A DNA stretch of 59,543 nt from CAYHPY01 sp964358485 (GCA_964358485.1 CAYHPY010000011.1:1-59543), one strand, 5' to 3'; shown: positions 41,201-50,150, numbered from the stretch's first letter. Notes: generated by a model not told the origin, from the letters alone. Numbers and translations are program-made.

Positions 41201-42184
41201 ATGGCTGAAGAGAAGATTTGGCTGGTCACGGGCGGAGCGGGGTTCATCGGCTCCAACATCGCCGAGGAGCTGGTCCGGCGCGGCAAGCGGGTCCGGATTT
41301 TGGACAATCTCTCCACCGGCAAGCTCGAACACATGTCCTCCTTCAAGAACAAGGTCGAGTTCGTGCGCGGCGACATCCGCGCCATCGAGGACTGCCGCAA
41401 GGCGGTCAAGGACGCCGATTTCGTCATCCACCAGGCGGCCATCCGCTCGGTGCCCAAGTCCGTGGACCGGCCGACCGAATCCAACGACGTCAACATCACC
41501 GGTACCCTCAACATGCTGGTGGCCTCCAAGGAAGCCAAGGTCAAGCGGGTGGTCTACGCCTCCTCGAGCTCGGTTTTCGGCGACGCCCAGCGTTTCCCGC
41601 AGAAGGAAGCCTATAAGCCTCAGCCGATCTCACCCTACGCGGTGTCCAAGCTGGCCGGCGAGCATTACGCCATCGTTTTCTCCAAGACCTTCGGCCTGGA
41701 AACCGTGAGCCTGCGCTACTTCAACGTGTTCGGTCCGCGCCAGGACCCGGAGTCCATGTACTCGGCCGTGATCCCGAAATTCATGGAGCAGGCCTTCCTG
41801 GGCCTGCCGCTCGAGGTCCATTGGGACGGCAAGCAGTCCCGGGACTTTACGCACATCGCCAACGTCGTCTCCGCCAACCTTCTGGCGGCCAAGACCAAAA
41901 AGGGCGTGGGGGAGGCCTTCAACATCGCCAACGGCAAGGCCTATTCTTTGCTGGACGTGGCGCGGGTCATTGAGAAGCTCATTGGACGGAAGCTGGAACG
42001 GAACCATCATCCGATGAGAAAAGGGGATGTGAGGAAGACCTTCGCCGACATATCCGCGGCCCGGAAAAATCTCGGATACAAACCGCTGGTCGGGTTTGAG
42101 GACGGATTGAAAGATACTTGGAACTATTTTGTAAAAGAATATTTTCCGGCCCGAAAGGGGGCCGGAATTAGGGTACCCGCCTGA
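41201..42184 (+). CDS. NAD-dependent nucleotide-sugar 4-epimerase (extended SDR)
   Basis: 327 residues. NAD-binding VTGGAGFIGSN at 9-19, an SSSS catalytic region, active-site YAVSK, and AAIRSVPKSVDRP, typical of UDP-hexose and UDP-N-acetylhexosamine 4-epimerases of the WbpP/GalE class. Interconverts UDP-sugars for surface polysaccharides. AAGGAG lies seven bases before the ATG, a normal ribosome binding site, and TAGAAT 22 bases upstream could add a promoter. Next to the dehydratase gene, suggesting an envelope sugar pathway. Confidence 0.9.
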   Translation: MAEEKIWLVTGGAGFIGSNIAEELVRRGKRVRILDNLSTGKLEHMSSFKNKVEFVRGDIRAIEDCRKAVKDADFVIHQAAIRSVPKSVDRPTESNDVNITGTLNMLVASKEAKVKRVVYASSSSVFGDAQRFPQKEAYKPQPISPYAVSKLAGEHYAIVFSKTFGLETVSLRYFNVFGPRQDPESMYSAVIPKFMEQAFLGLPLEVHWDGKQSRDFTHIANVVSANLLAAKTKKGVGEAFNIANGKAYSLLDVARVIEKLIGRKLERNHHPMRKGDVRKTFADISAARKNLGYKPLVGFEDGLKDTWNYFVKEYFPARKGAGIRVPA

Positions 42185-43203
42185 AACTTCTCGTCACCGG
42201 CGGACTGGGGTTCATCGGCTCGAACTTCGTCCGCCACATGATCCGGAGCGATTCGTCGGTCCGGATCGTCAACCTCGACCTGCGCACCTACGCGGGCAAC
42301 CCGGCCAATCTGGCCGACCTCGAGGCGGGCGCGCGCTACCGTTGGGTCCGGGGCGACATCGCCGACGCGGGCGCGGTGTCCAAGGTCATGGACGGGGTGG
42401 ACGCCGTGGTCCATTTCGCGGCCGAAAGCCACGTGGACCGCTCCATCCTGGACCCGACGGCTTTCCTGCGGACCAACGTCATCGGGACGCAAGTCCTGCT
42501 GGAGGCGGCCCTGCGGGCCAAGGTCGGGCGCTTCGTGCATGTCTCCACCGACGAGGTCTACGGGACCATCCCCAAGGGCCATTCCAAGGAAGGGGACCCC
42601 TTGGAGCCCAACAGCCCCTACGCCGCCTCCAAAGCCGGGTCGGACCTGGTGGCCCGGGCCTACTTCGTGACCCACAAGCTCCCGGTGGTCGTGACCCGGG
42701 CGTCCAATAATTTCGGGCCGTACCAGTATCCGGAGAAGGCGCTGCCTTTGCTCATCACCAATCTCATCGACGGGCTGCCCTTCCCCTTGTACGGGGACGG
42801 GCTGCAGGTCCGTGATTGGCTTTATGTCCTGGACCATGTCCGGGCCATCGACCTGATCCTTCGCAAGGCTCCGGCCGGCGAGATCTACAACATCGGGGGG
42901 CTGTACTCGTGCACAAACAAGGAACTCGTCGGGCGGGTCTGCGATCTCATGGAAAAGCCGCGCTCGCTGATCCAGCGGGTGGCCGACCGTCCGGGGCACG
43001 ATCGCCGCTACGCCCTGGACTGCTCCAAATTGAAGCGCCTGGGCTTTCGCCACGCACATCCGTTCGCGAAGGCGCTGGAAGAGACCATCAGTTGGTACCG
43101 GGCCCGCGAGTCCTGGTGGCGGCCCCTCAAGAAGGCCGGGGGCTACCGCGACTATTATCGGCGGCAATACTCCACGCGGCAGGCCGCGGGAGCGTCTCGA
43201 TGA
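42181..43203 (+). CDS. dTDP-glucose 4,6-dehydratase-like protein with CTG start
   Basis: 340 residues. The Rossmann motif VTGGLGFIGSN begins five residues in, and STDEVYGTI, the RmlB hallmark, and active-site YAASK follow. Removes water from an NDP-hexose to give the 4-keto-6-deoxy sugar used for rhamnose-type sugars; the exact nucleotide is unproven. The only start that keeps the glycine-rich loop is CTG 42181, which overlaps the epimerase stop (CTGA). The next in-frame start, ATG 42238, would delete the NAD-binding loop. Its stop overlaps tdk (ATGA). Confidence 0.88.
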   Translation: MKLLVTGGLGFIGSNFVRHMIRSDSSVRIVNLDLRTYAGNPANLADLEAGARYRWVRGDIADAGAVSKVMDGVDAVVHFAAESHVDRSILDPTAFLRTNVIGTQVLLEAALRAKVGRFVHVSTDEVYGTIPKGHSKEGDPLEPNSPYAASKAGSDLVARAYFVTHKLPVVVTRASNNFGPYQYPEKALPLLITNLIDGLPFPLYGDGLQVRDWLYVLDHVRAIDLILRKAPAGEIYNIGGLYSCTNKELVGRVCDLMEKPRSLIQRVADRPGHDRRYALDCSKLKRLGFRHAHPFAKALEETISWYRARESWWRPLKKAGGYRDYYRRQYSTRQAAGASR

Positions 43204-43796
43204 AGCCGTCGCAAACCAGAACGACCCAGCGTCCCGCGGCCCCGATTCATTGGGGAACCACCGGCGGCTGGATCGAGGCCGTGGTGGGAAGCATGTTCTC
43301 GGGCAAGACCCAGGAGCTCATCCGCCGCCTGCGCCTGGCGGCCATCGCCCGCCAGAAGGTCCAGGTCTTCAATTCCGCCTTGGACACCCGCTACGCCAAG
43401 GACCACATCGTCTCCCACGACCTGGCCAAGGTTCCCTCGGTGGCCGTTTCCGACGCCCGGGAAATCCTCAAGGTCATCGATCCCGACACCCAGGTGGTCG
43501 GCATCGACGAGGTCCAGTTCTTCGGCGAGAACGCCGTCAAAGTCTGCGAGGAACTGGCGGGCCAAGGCCGCCGCGTCATCGTGGCGGGCTTGGACCAGGA
43601 CTTCCGGGGCGAGCCTTTCGTGGTCACCTCGCGCCTGATGGCCGTGGCCGAGTTCGTGACCAAGAACCTGGCCATCTGCGCCGTCTGCGGGTCCCCGGCC
43701 AACCGCTCCCAGCGCCTCACCCGCACCCGCCGCCGCATCGAGGTGGGCGCCGGGGATCAGTACGAGGCGCGGTGCCGGCGTTGTTTTAAACCGTAA
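43200..43796 (+). CDS. tdk: Thymidine kinase
   Basis: 198 residues. Walker A GSMFSGKT at 30-37, the DEVQFF motif, and a C-terminal zinc site with C-A-V-C and C-R-R-C, as in type II thymidine kinases. Phosphorylates thymidine for salvage. The ATG at 43200 overlaps the dehydratase stop. It ends the operon; placing a dTMP-making enzyme after a dTDP-sugar enzyme is suggestive, since dTTP is needed for dTDP-glucose. Confidence 0.95.
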   Translation: MKPSQTRTTQRPAAPIHWGTTGGWIEAVVGSMFSGKTQELIRRLRLAAIARQKVQVFNSALDTRYAKDHIVSHDLAKVPSVAVSDAREILKVIDPDTQVVGIDEVQFFGENAVKVCEELAGQGRRVIVAGLDQDFRGEPFVVTSRLMAVAEFVTKNLAICAVCGSPANRSQRLTRTRRRIEVGAGDQYEARCRRCFKP

Positions 43797-43816
43797 GACC
43801 GCTAGGTCTTACGGTT
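43789..43816 (+). terminator. Hairpin at the tdk 3' end
   Basis: Perfect 12-bp inverted repeat AACCGTAAGACC / GGTCTTACGGTT around GCTA, overlapping the tdk stop. No T-run follows, so it may stabilise the mRNA end or need Rho. Confidence 0.6.
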
Positions 43817-43923
43817 CATCTCCCGTTGGGCCGTTTTCCCGTTTTCCGTTTCCCTTTAGGCCCAACCAATTCGCCCGCCCCGGCCGCATACTTCTCCCAA
43901 GAGCCGCATTCCGGGAGGAATCC

Positions 43924-45072
43924 ATGAACCGAAGCCTCGCTTTGCTCGTCTGCCTATTTCTGGCCGCCCCGTCCTTCGCCGTTCCCGCCCCGCCGGTCGC
44001 CGACGCCCAGGTCATCGCCTTTTTCGGCCGGGACGCGCATTCCCTTTCCCGGTCTTTCGCCGGTCCTCTGAGCAAAACCGACGCCGCCGCCCTGCGGAGG
44101 GTGTTTGACCGGATGCAGGTCCAGGAGGCCGTGGACCTGCGCGCGGACCTTAAAAAGGAAGGCGTCGAGATTTCCCAGGAGGACCTCGCGGCCGCCATCC
44201 TCGAGGCCCGGAACTTAAGCGGCTCCCAGGCGCTTTTGGCGCGACAGACCGCCGATTCCAAGGGCAAGGCCGTCGGACCCGACATGGAGAAGGTCCAGGC
44301 CCAAGCGGACGCCCTGGGTGGGACTCCGGGCCCGGAGGCTCCCTCCTTGGCCGTTCAACCCGCGACGGAGGACCGCGTCCCGTTCGGCCGCCCCGCCTTC
44401 GGGCGGAGCCTGGAGCTCAACATTTTGGTCGGCGGCGGCGGAATTCAGGGAGGACGGGCCGTGGGCTCGGGGGGCGCGATGGTCCGCTCCCCGCTTTTGG
44501 GCCTGGGGGGCCTGGGCCACATCGGCGGCGAGGTGGGCATCATCGCCACGGGCCGCGACGGCAGCGAGCGGGATTACCTGGGCCGGACCTATACCGACTC
44601 CTGGACCGATTATGACGGGCACCCGCACGAGACTTTCAACGACTACAACCGCCACCGGAACAATTTCACCGAGGTCTTCGACTTCCTGGGCCTGTATTAC
44701 CGCACCCCGGAGGTCCGCGGCTTCTCCCTGGAGGCCGGCGGGCGCGCGGGGTGGGGGGCCAACGATCACACGACCGTCGTCACGGAGAACGGGACCCACC
44801 GCTACGTGGCCGACGTGGACCGCTGCGTGAGCTACGGCGACCACTGCGATTGGGAGACTTTCCACGAGTGGCGGGAATACTCCACGGGCTCGCGGGAACT
44901 CTCCCGCGGCGGCCCGCGGACCTCGGGGTTCGTTCCGTCCGTCTATTTGGCGGCCAACGCGGCCATCAATGAGACCTGGGGCATGCGCTTCGAGGTGGGC
45001 CGGCACTTCATGCACAACTTGAAGATGGAGGCCATGGACACCGCCCGGGTCGCGCTCACGTTCAAGTTTTAG
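43924..45072 (+). CDS. Predicted outer-membrane beta-barrel protein
   Basis: 382 residues. Signal peptide about 1-19 (cleavage near SFA), a helical N-terminal region to about 130, then Gly/aromatic-rich strands and a final VALTFKF with C-terminal Phe, the signature of proteins inserted by BamA. An extended loop contains NDYNRHRNNF and two Cys in RCVSYGDHCDWE. Pore, receptor or structural role unknown. GGGAGGA precedes the ATG. Its stop shares a base with the GTG of the next gene. Confidence 0.75.
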   Translation: MNRSLALLVCLFLAAPSFAVPAPPVADAQVIAFFGRDAHSLSRSFAGPLSKTDAAALRRVFDRMQVQEAVDLRADLKKEGVEISQEDLAAAILEARNLSGSQALLARQTADSKGKAVGPDMEKVQAQADALGGTPGPEAPSLAVQPATEDRVPFGRPAFGRSLELNILVGGGGIQGGRAVGSGGAMVRSPLLGLGGLGHIGGEVGIIATGRDGSERDYLGRTYTDSWTDYDGHPHETFNDYNRHRNNFTEVFDFLGLYYRTPEVRGFSLEAGGRAGWGANDHTTVVTENGTHRYVADVDRCVSYGDHCDWETFHEWREYSTGSRELSRGGPRTSGFVPSVYLAANAAINETWGMRFEVGRHFMHNLKMEAMDTARVALTFKF

Positions 45073-46025
45073 TGCGGGTCGGCAAGCGGGCGGCGGGGAT
45101 TATAATTCTCTCCTCCGCCGTTCCGTTGTTCCTGTGTTTCGCTTCGTGGCGCTTGCGCCATGTCCCGTGGGAGGTCCCGCCCGAGTGGCGCGTCCCCGCC
45201 CCGGACCCCCGGCCCGGGGGCTTGTCCATGCGCTACCTGGGCGTCAGCGGCTATGAATTCAACGACGGCAAGACCGTCGTCGTGACCGACCCCGCCTTCA
45301 CCCGCCCGACCGCCTTGGGCCTGCTCGGGGGCCCGCTGCGCCCCGATCCGGCTTTGGGGGAGCTCTGGTGTCCCGCGGCGGATTACATCTTGATCTCCCA
45401 CGCCCATTACGACCACGCCGTGGACGCCCCGGGCGTGGCCCTGCGGACCGGCGCGACGGTGGTCGGCACCCGTTCGGCGCTCAATTTGGCCCGTTCGCGC
45501 GGCGTGCCCGAGTCCAAGCTCATCGAGGCCGTTCCGGGAGCGGAATTGAAGCTTGGGACCTTCAAGGTCCGGATCGCCGCCGCCCGGCACTCGGAGCTTT
45601 TCGGCCGGGAGGATTTGATGGTCGGCGTCATCCCCCCGGATGCGGGGCCCCTGTGGTTCTGGCAGTACCGGCAGGACGGCTCGCTCTCCTTCCGGCTGGA
45701 GGCGGGCGGGGCCAGCGTTTGGCACCATCCCTCGGCGGTCTATGAGAAAGGGGATTTGGGGGGCATTCCCGCCGACACCCTCATCATGGGCGTGGCGGGG
45801 TTGGATTGGACCAAGGAGCGGGCCGCGGTCTTGCTGGCGGAAGCGGCTCCCAAACGGGTCCTGCCGACCCATTACGACAACTTTTTCCAGCCTTTGGGAA
45901 AAGGCCTGGCGCTTCTGCACATCGTGGATATTCAAGGGGCCAGAAGAGCGGTGGCGGCCTTCCGGGCGGACCTGCCGTGGGTGGTGTTGGAGCCGGGCGG
46001 GACGACGCGTTTACCGGCTCACTGA
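45072..46025 (+). CDS. Metallo-beta-lactamase fold hydrolase, membrane anchored
   Basis: 317 residues from GTG 45072. An N-terminal hydrophobic segment (about 8-24) anchors or exports the protein. The zinc motif SHAHYDHAVDAPG (HxHxDH) is intact, with further ligands likely in ARHSELF and LPTHYDNF. Resembles exported MBL-fold phosphodiesterase or lactonase-like proteins (UlaG-like); the substrate is unknown. Translationally linked to the barrel gene upstream. Its end overlaps the tolB 3' end by seven bases. Confidence 0.82.
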   Translation: MRVGKRAAGIIILSSAVPLFLCFASWRLRHVPWEVPPEWRVPAPDPRPGGLSMRYLGVSGYEFNDGKTVVVTDPAFTRPTALGLLGGPLRPDPALGELWCPAADYILISHAHYDHAVDAPGVALRTGATVVGTRSALNLARSRGVPESKLIEAVPGAELKLGTFKVRIAAARHSELFGREDLMVGVIPPDAGPLWFWQYRQDGSLSFRLEAGGASVWHHPSAVYEKGDLGGIPADTLIMGVAGLDWTKERAAVLLAEAAPKRVLPTHYDNFFQPLGKGLALLHIVDIQGARRAVAAFRADLPWVVLEPGGTTRLPAH

Positions 46026-47302
46026 GACCAGTTCGGGGTCGTGGAGGAGCCTTCCAGCTCCGCCAACCGGTGCGGGGCCGAGCCGTCGGCGTCCATGATG
46101 AAGAGCTCGGGCTTCTTGTTGCGGGTCGAAATGAAGCCGATGAAGCGTCCGTCCGGGGACCAGGTCGGGTTCTCATTGGACCCTTCTCCGCGGGTGAGTT
46201 GCCGGATTTGGGTTCCGGTGACGTCCACGATGTAGATGTCGATGGGGTCCTTGACCCCCGCGCGCCCCGCGAACACGATCCACTCCCCCGTCGGAGACCA
46301 CGCCGGGGAGTCGCACCAGTTCAGGCGGGTCAGGCGCTTGGCCCGCTGGGTGGTGAGGTTGAGGATGTAGATCTGGGGATTGCCGGAGCGGTCCGAGACG
46401 AAGGCCACCTGGGCCGAATCCGGGGAGAAGGTCGCGGAGGTGTCCACCCCGAAGTGCTGGGTCAGCCGTTGGACGCTCCCGTCGGCCATGGACTTGAGAT
46501 AGAGGTTCGGGTTGGACTGGCGGGAGAGGGTCATCAGCAGTTGGCTCCCGTCCGGAGACCAGCCTCCGGCGACGTTGAGGCCTTGCTCGGCGGAGAGGGA
46601 CTGCGAACGGCCCGTCTCCAGGTCCACGAGGTACAGGTCCGGGTTGCCGCGCTTGTAGCTGGTGTAGGCCAGGCGCCGGCGGTCCGGGGAGAGGCGCGGC
46701 AAAAGGGAGATCGAGCGGTCGGTGGTCAATTGGCGCAGACCCGCTCCATCGTAGTCCATCATAAAAATCTCTTTGTGCCCGGTCCGGTTGTTGACGAAGG
46801 CGAGCTGGGTGTGGGCGATCCCGTTTCGGCCGGTGAGGGCGAAAACGATGTCGTCGGAGGCCTTGTGGGCCAGGGAGCGGAGAAAGGCCTTGTCCTGCCG
46901 GTAATGGCGCTCGAAGAGGCTCTGGCCCGAGCCGAGGTCGGTCAACTGGACCGTCAGGGAGACCTTGCTTCCGAGGTCGGCCGCCCGGGCCGTCAGAATC
47001 CAACCCGCCCCGCGGAGCTTCCATTCCGGCTGGATTTCGGCCAGATTGGCGCCCGTGAAGATCGGGCCTTGATCGAGGATCTTGAAGTGGCGGCTGAAGA
47101 GCAGGTCCTCCCGGACGATCTCTTGAAGCTCCTTGGCGGCCAGGGCGTCGGGCCCGCGGGTCGGGTCCTGGGCCAGGAAGGGGGGCATGCCCAGGGCCAT
47201 GGCCGGCGCCTGGGAGCGGCCGGAAAGGTTGATGAAGACGTCGGCGGCCCGAGCGGGAAACGGGCCCAGGAGGAGGGCCAGGGCGCCGGCGAGGACGGTC
47301 AT
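46019..47302 (-). CDS. tolB: TolB periplasmic propeller protein
   Basis: 427 residues. Signal peptide about 1-19 (cleavage near ARA), an N-terminal D1/D2 domain (DVFINLSGRSQAPAMA ... ILTARAADLGSKVSLTVQLTD) and a C-terminal six-bladed propeller with repeated SPDG motifs. TolB binds Pal and TolA and helps constrict the outer membrane at division. The ATG overlaps the cpoB stop. Third and last gene of a pal-cpoB-tolB operon; TolQ, TolR and TolA are not encoded nearby. Confidence 0.95.
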   Translation of the reverse strand: MTVLAGALALLLGPFPARAADVFINLSGRSQAPAMALGMPPFLAQDPTRGPDALAAKELQEIVREDLLFSRHFKILDQGPIFTGANLAEIQPEWKLRGAGWILTARAADLGSKVSLTVQLTDLGSGQSLFERHYRQDKAFLRSLAHKASDDIVFALTGRNGIAHTQLAFVNNRTGHKEIFMMDYDGAGLRQLTTDRSISLLPRLSPDRRRLAYTSYKRGNPDLYLVDLETGRSQSLSAEQGLNVAGGWSPDGSQLLMTLSRQSNPNLYLKSMADGSVQRLTQHFGVDTSATFSPDSAQVAFVSDRSGNPQIYILNLTTQRAKRLTRLNWCDSPAWSPTGEWIVFAGRAGVKDPIDIYIVDVTGTQIRQLTRGEGSNENPTWSPDGRFIGFISTRNKKPELFIMDADGSAPHRLAELEGSSTTPNWSQ

Positions 47303-48105
47303 CGCCGGGGTTTTTTAGCGGAGGTTTTGGCCGTCGGAAGCTTGCGGAGCTGTTCGGCGGCGGCTTTGGCCTCGGGGCTTTTGGGATAGTCCGCCATGAT
47401 CGATTCCAGGTATTGGCGGGCCTCCGCGGCGTTCGTCTTGAGGTTCACGAGGCAGAGCGCGTACATCAGCCGCGCGGAGGGCGTCAGGTCGCTCTTGGGG
47501 AATTTCTCTAGGAAGGTGCCGTACTGGCGTCCGGCCGCCTCCCATCGTTTGGCGCCGTAATGGGCCTCACCGAGGTTGTAGACCGCCATGTCGGCCAAGG
47601 AGCCCTTGGGGTAGCGCTCGAGGTAGTCCTCAAACCCTTGAGCGGCCAGGTCAAAGGATTTTTTGACCAAGCGGACCTCGGCGGAGTGGAAGATCTCGGT
47701 CGGAGAGGAGGCCGGGGTCGTCGCCTGGGCGGCCTTGAGGTCGGCCGAGGACTTGGCCTGCTGGGCCGTCAATGATTCGCCCAGGGCGGACACCTTGGTG
47801 CTGATCCCGGAGCCGACGCTGTTGACGTTGCTGCCGAGGTCGTCGATCTTGGAGCCGAGCGCGGCCAGGCTGCCCTGGAATTCCTTGGCGGTTTCCGTAA
47901 AGACCCCCAGGTCGGCGTGAAGCTGCTTCATGTGGACCGCCACGTCGGCCTGGTTGGCCTGCAAGGAGCCGATGGTTTTCTTAAGATCGATGATCTGGGC
48001 CTTGAGCTCGTCGGTCTGGTTCTCGAGCTCCAGGACGTCCCGCTGGGTGGCCACGCAGCCGCTCAAAGTCAACAGCGCCGTCGCCAGGAGGGCGGCGCCC
48101 TTCAT
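47299..48105 (-). CDS. cpoB: CpoB/YbgF-like coiled-coil TPR lipoprotein
   Basis: 268 residues. Signal sequence ending LSGC with Cys17, so this homologue is a lipoprotein, whereas E. coli CpoB is soluble. A long trimeric-type coiled coil (about 20-125) precedes a TPR domain (about 145-255: SFDLAAQGFEDYLERYPKG, AVYNLGEAHYGAKRWEAAGRQY). CpoB links Tol function with peptidoglycan synthesis. ATGA overlap on both sides with pal and tolB. The open frame extends far upstream but only antisense to other genes. Confidence 0.9.
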   Translation of the reverse strand: MKGAALLATALLTLSGCVATQRDVLELENQTDELKAQIIDLKKTIGSLQANQADVAVHMKQLHADLGVFTETAKEFQGSLAALGSKIDDLGSNVNSVGSGISTKVSALGESLTAQQAKSSADLKAAQATTPASSPTEIFHSAEVRLVKKSFDLAAQGFEDYLERYPKGSLADMAVYNLGEAHYGAKRWEAAGRQYGTFLEKFPKSDLTPSARLMYALCLVNLKTNAAEARQYLESIMADYPKSPEAKAAAEQLRKLPTAKTSAKKPRR

Positions 48106-48683
48106 TGCGCGTCGGGGGCGGGCGCCTTGACTCCCGCCGAGGCCTTGGCCCGGACCCCGGTTTCGGCCCGGCGGTTGGCCGACCAGCATTCCTCGGAGGA
48201 TTCGGAGCAGGTTTGCTTTTCCTTGCCGTAGGAGATGGTGGCCAAAGCTTTCCCGTCCACCCCCAGGCGCATGTAGTATTCCCGGACTTCCTTGGCCCGG
48301 TTCTGGCCCAGGGCGAGGTTGTACTCGATGGTCCCGCGCTCGTCGCAGTGGCCGGCCACCAGGGCCTCGAGGCTTTCGTTGGCCTTGAGATACTCGGCGT
48401 TTTTCTTGAGGGAGGCGCGGGCGTCCTCGCTGAGGGTGTAGCTGTCGTAGTCGAAGTGGATGGTTTCCAGGTCGGGAACCGAGACGAATTCCGCGCCGCG
48501 CAAGCTGGCCTCGGTGACGTCCACGCCGGGGGTGTAGGCCGGCTCCCCGGGGCGCTTGGTGAACTTGCCGGGAGTCGAGCCGTCGTCCCCGGTTTTCTTG
48601 GGGCGTCGGGCGGAGGAACAGGAAACGGTGAACATCAGCGAGGCGGCGACCAGAAGAGCGCCCCCCGCGCGGGAAAGAATCAT
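48102..48683 (-). CDS. pal: Pal peptidoglycan-associated lipoprotein
   Basis: 193 residues from ATG 48683, preceded by GGAGG seven bases upstream; ATG 48704 is an alternative. The lipobox TVSC gives Cys22. The OmpA-like domain (about 75-180) has IHFDYDSYTLSEDA and GHCDERGTIEYNLALGQNRA, which bind meso-diaminopimelate in the wall. Anchors the outer membrane to peptidoglycan. The CxxxxE-C of TCSESSEECWSANRRAE is a common Pal variant. First gene of pal-cpoB-tolB. Confidence 0.95.
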   Translation of the reverse strand: MILSRAGGALLVAASLMFTVSCSSARRPKKTGDDGSTPGKFTKRPGEPAYTPGVDVTEASLRGAEFVSVPDLETIHFDYDSYTLSEDARASLKKNAEYLKANESLEALVAGHCDERGTIEYNLALGQNRAKEVREYYMRLGVDGKALATISYGKEKQTCSESSEECWSANRRAETGVRAKASAGVKAPAPDAQ

Positions 48684-48761
48684 GATCGAACCTCCGCGTG
48701 ACATCGGCGGTCATGATAGCAAATTCATTTGTCCGGAGAGAGGTTTTGAGAAGTAGGCCTT

Positions 48762-48815
48762 TAGGCCTATTTTGATCTGGGTCTTTGGCCCCTGTCCGGG
48801 GGCCAAAGGTCCCGG
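48762..48815. repeat. Intergenic hairpin module, copy B
   Basis: TAGGCC-TTTA-GGCCTA (48754-48769), nine bases, then GGGTCTTTGGCCC (48779-48791), itself the left arm of a longer hairpin with GGGGCCAAAGGTCCC. Lies between the divergent pal and PLD genes. Confidence 0.55.
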
Positions 48816-48821
48816 TAGAAT
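48816..48821 (+). promoter_or_regulatory. -10 box, leaderless class
   Basis: TAGAAT ending seven bases before the GTG at 48829. Confidence 0.45.
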
Positions 48822-48828
48822 AGAATTC

Positions 48829-50100
48829 GTGGGCAAGCTGAGGACGTCCCGAACATCCGAAATGCGTAGGTTCGGGACGTCCCAGACTTACGGACTTTGG
48901 AAGTCTGGGACGGGGGCGCGGGCGGCGGCCGTCCTTTATTCGTTTTTTCTCGCCCTGCCGGGGCTCGGGCGCGCCGCGGAGTTCAGCCCCTTCTCGCCGG
49001 CTCCGGCCGGGATCGGGTTGGGCGAGGCCCTCCGTCTCACCGAGGTTCCCGAGGTTCCCGCCGCCCCGTCCGGCATCCCCTTCAACGGCGCGACCTTCCC
49101 CCGAACGGCCTTTACGGGGAAAGATCAAGTCAGCGCCCTCCTGGTCCGGGCCATCGACCGGACCCAGGGCTCCCTGAAAATCGCGATTTACGATTTCACC
49201 CTTCAGGATGTCCTGGAAGCCCTTCAGCGGGCGGCTCAACGCTCCCCGAAGATCCAGATTCAGGTCGTCATCGACCAGGGCCACGTCTACCCCCGAGCCG
49301 GGAAAAAGGCAAGCGCCCAGATCACCGCCCTCCTGGGGACCCCCGGCATCGAGACGCGCATGCTCAGCGGCGTCGGCGGGTTCGGGATCATGCACAACAA
49401 GCTGGCGGTGTTCGACGGCAGGCTGGTGGAGTGGGGCTCCTACAATTGGGGCCGGGCCGCCGAGACGATGAACTGGGAGAACGCCAATTTCAGCGTCGAT
49501 CCCGTCCGGGTGGACGCCTTCGGCCGCTACTGGCAGTGGATGTGGAGCAACGCCTGGGCCTCCTCGGCGCCCCGAACGGGCCCTCCGGATCTTAGCCCGG
49601 GGCCGCCCGAGGACGCCTCCCGCTCCGTGCGCCTCCACGACCTGGCCCTGCCCGGATCGGCCTTTTCCCCCAACGGCGGGGTCCGGGATTGGCTCCTGAA
49701 GGCGATCCGCGCCTCCCGCTCCTCCATCGACATCGCGATGTTCAACTTCTCCAGCCAGGATTTGGCCGACGCGCTGTTGGAGCGCAAGCTGGCCGGGGTC
49801 AAGATCCGCCTGGTCCTCGACCGGCGGCAGACCAATAACAACAAGGTCGTGCCGTTCTTGAAGGAAAATGGCTTCGACCTGCTCCTTAAGGACGGGCGGA
49901 CCGAGAAGGGCGTGCTTCACCACAAGTTCGCGATTTTCGACCGGACGGTGGTCGAGACCGGCGCCTACAACTGGTCCAACAACGCCGAGGTCAACAGCTT
50001 CGAGTGCGTGACTTTTTCCGACGATGCCTCGGACGCCGCCGCCTACCAGTCCGCCTTCGATCCCCTCTACGAGTCCGGCACCGCCGCCATCGGAAAATAG
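48829..50100 (+). CDS. Phospholipase D superfamily protein, two HKD motifs
   Basis: 423 residues from GTG 48829 (ATG 48861 is an alternative). A hydrophobic signal segment near 30-45 implies export. Two catalytic HxKx4D motifs: His189-Lys191-Asp196 (IMHNKLAVFDGRLVEWGSYNW) and His364-Lys366-Asp371 (LHHKFAIFDRTVVETGAYNWS). This is the pattern of Nuc-type PLD nucleases and related phosphodiesterases; the substrate may be DNA or lipid. Its TAG lies inside a 53-base inverted repeat shared with the convergent gene. Confidence 0.85.
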   Translation: MGKLRTSRTSEMRRFGTSQTYGLWKSGTGARAAAVLYSFFLALPGLGRAAEFSPFSPAPAGIGLGEALRLTEVPEVPAAPSGIPFNGATFPRTAFTGKDQVSALLVRAIDRTQGSLKIAIYDFTLQDVLEALQRAAQRSPKIQIQVVIDQGHVYPRAGKKASAQITALLGTPGIETRMLSGVGGFGIMHNKLAVFDGRLVEWGSYNWGRAAETMNWENANFSVDPVRVDAFGRYWQWMWSNAWASSAPRTGPPDLSPGPPEDASRSVRLHDLALPGSAFSPNGGVRDWLLKAIRASRSSIDIAMFNFSSQDLADALLERKLAGVKIRLVLDRRQTNNNKVVPFLKENGFDLLLKDGRTEKGVLHHKFAIFDRTVVETGAYNWSNNAEVNSFECVTFSDDASDAAAYQSAFDPLYESGTAAIGK

Positions 50101-50150
50101 GGACACCCCCCATTTTTACTATTGAATAGTAAAAATGGGGGGTGTCCCTA
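50098..50150. repeat. REP-like 25-bp perfect inverted repeat
   Basis: TAGGGACACCCCCCATTTTTACTAT pairs without mismatch with its reverse complement around a three-base loop. It lies between two convergent genes, using the stop codon of the left one. The sequence style (GGGACACCCCCCATTTTTA) resembles repetitive extragenic palindromes mobilised by REP-associated Y1 transposases; no transposase is nearby. The AT-rich tail also fits a bidirectional terminator. Confidence 0.75.
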
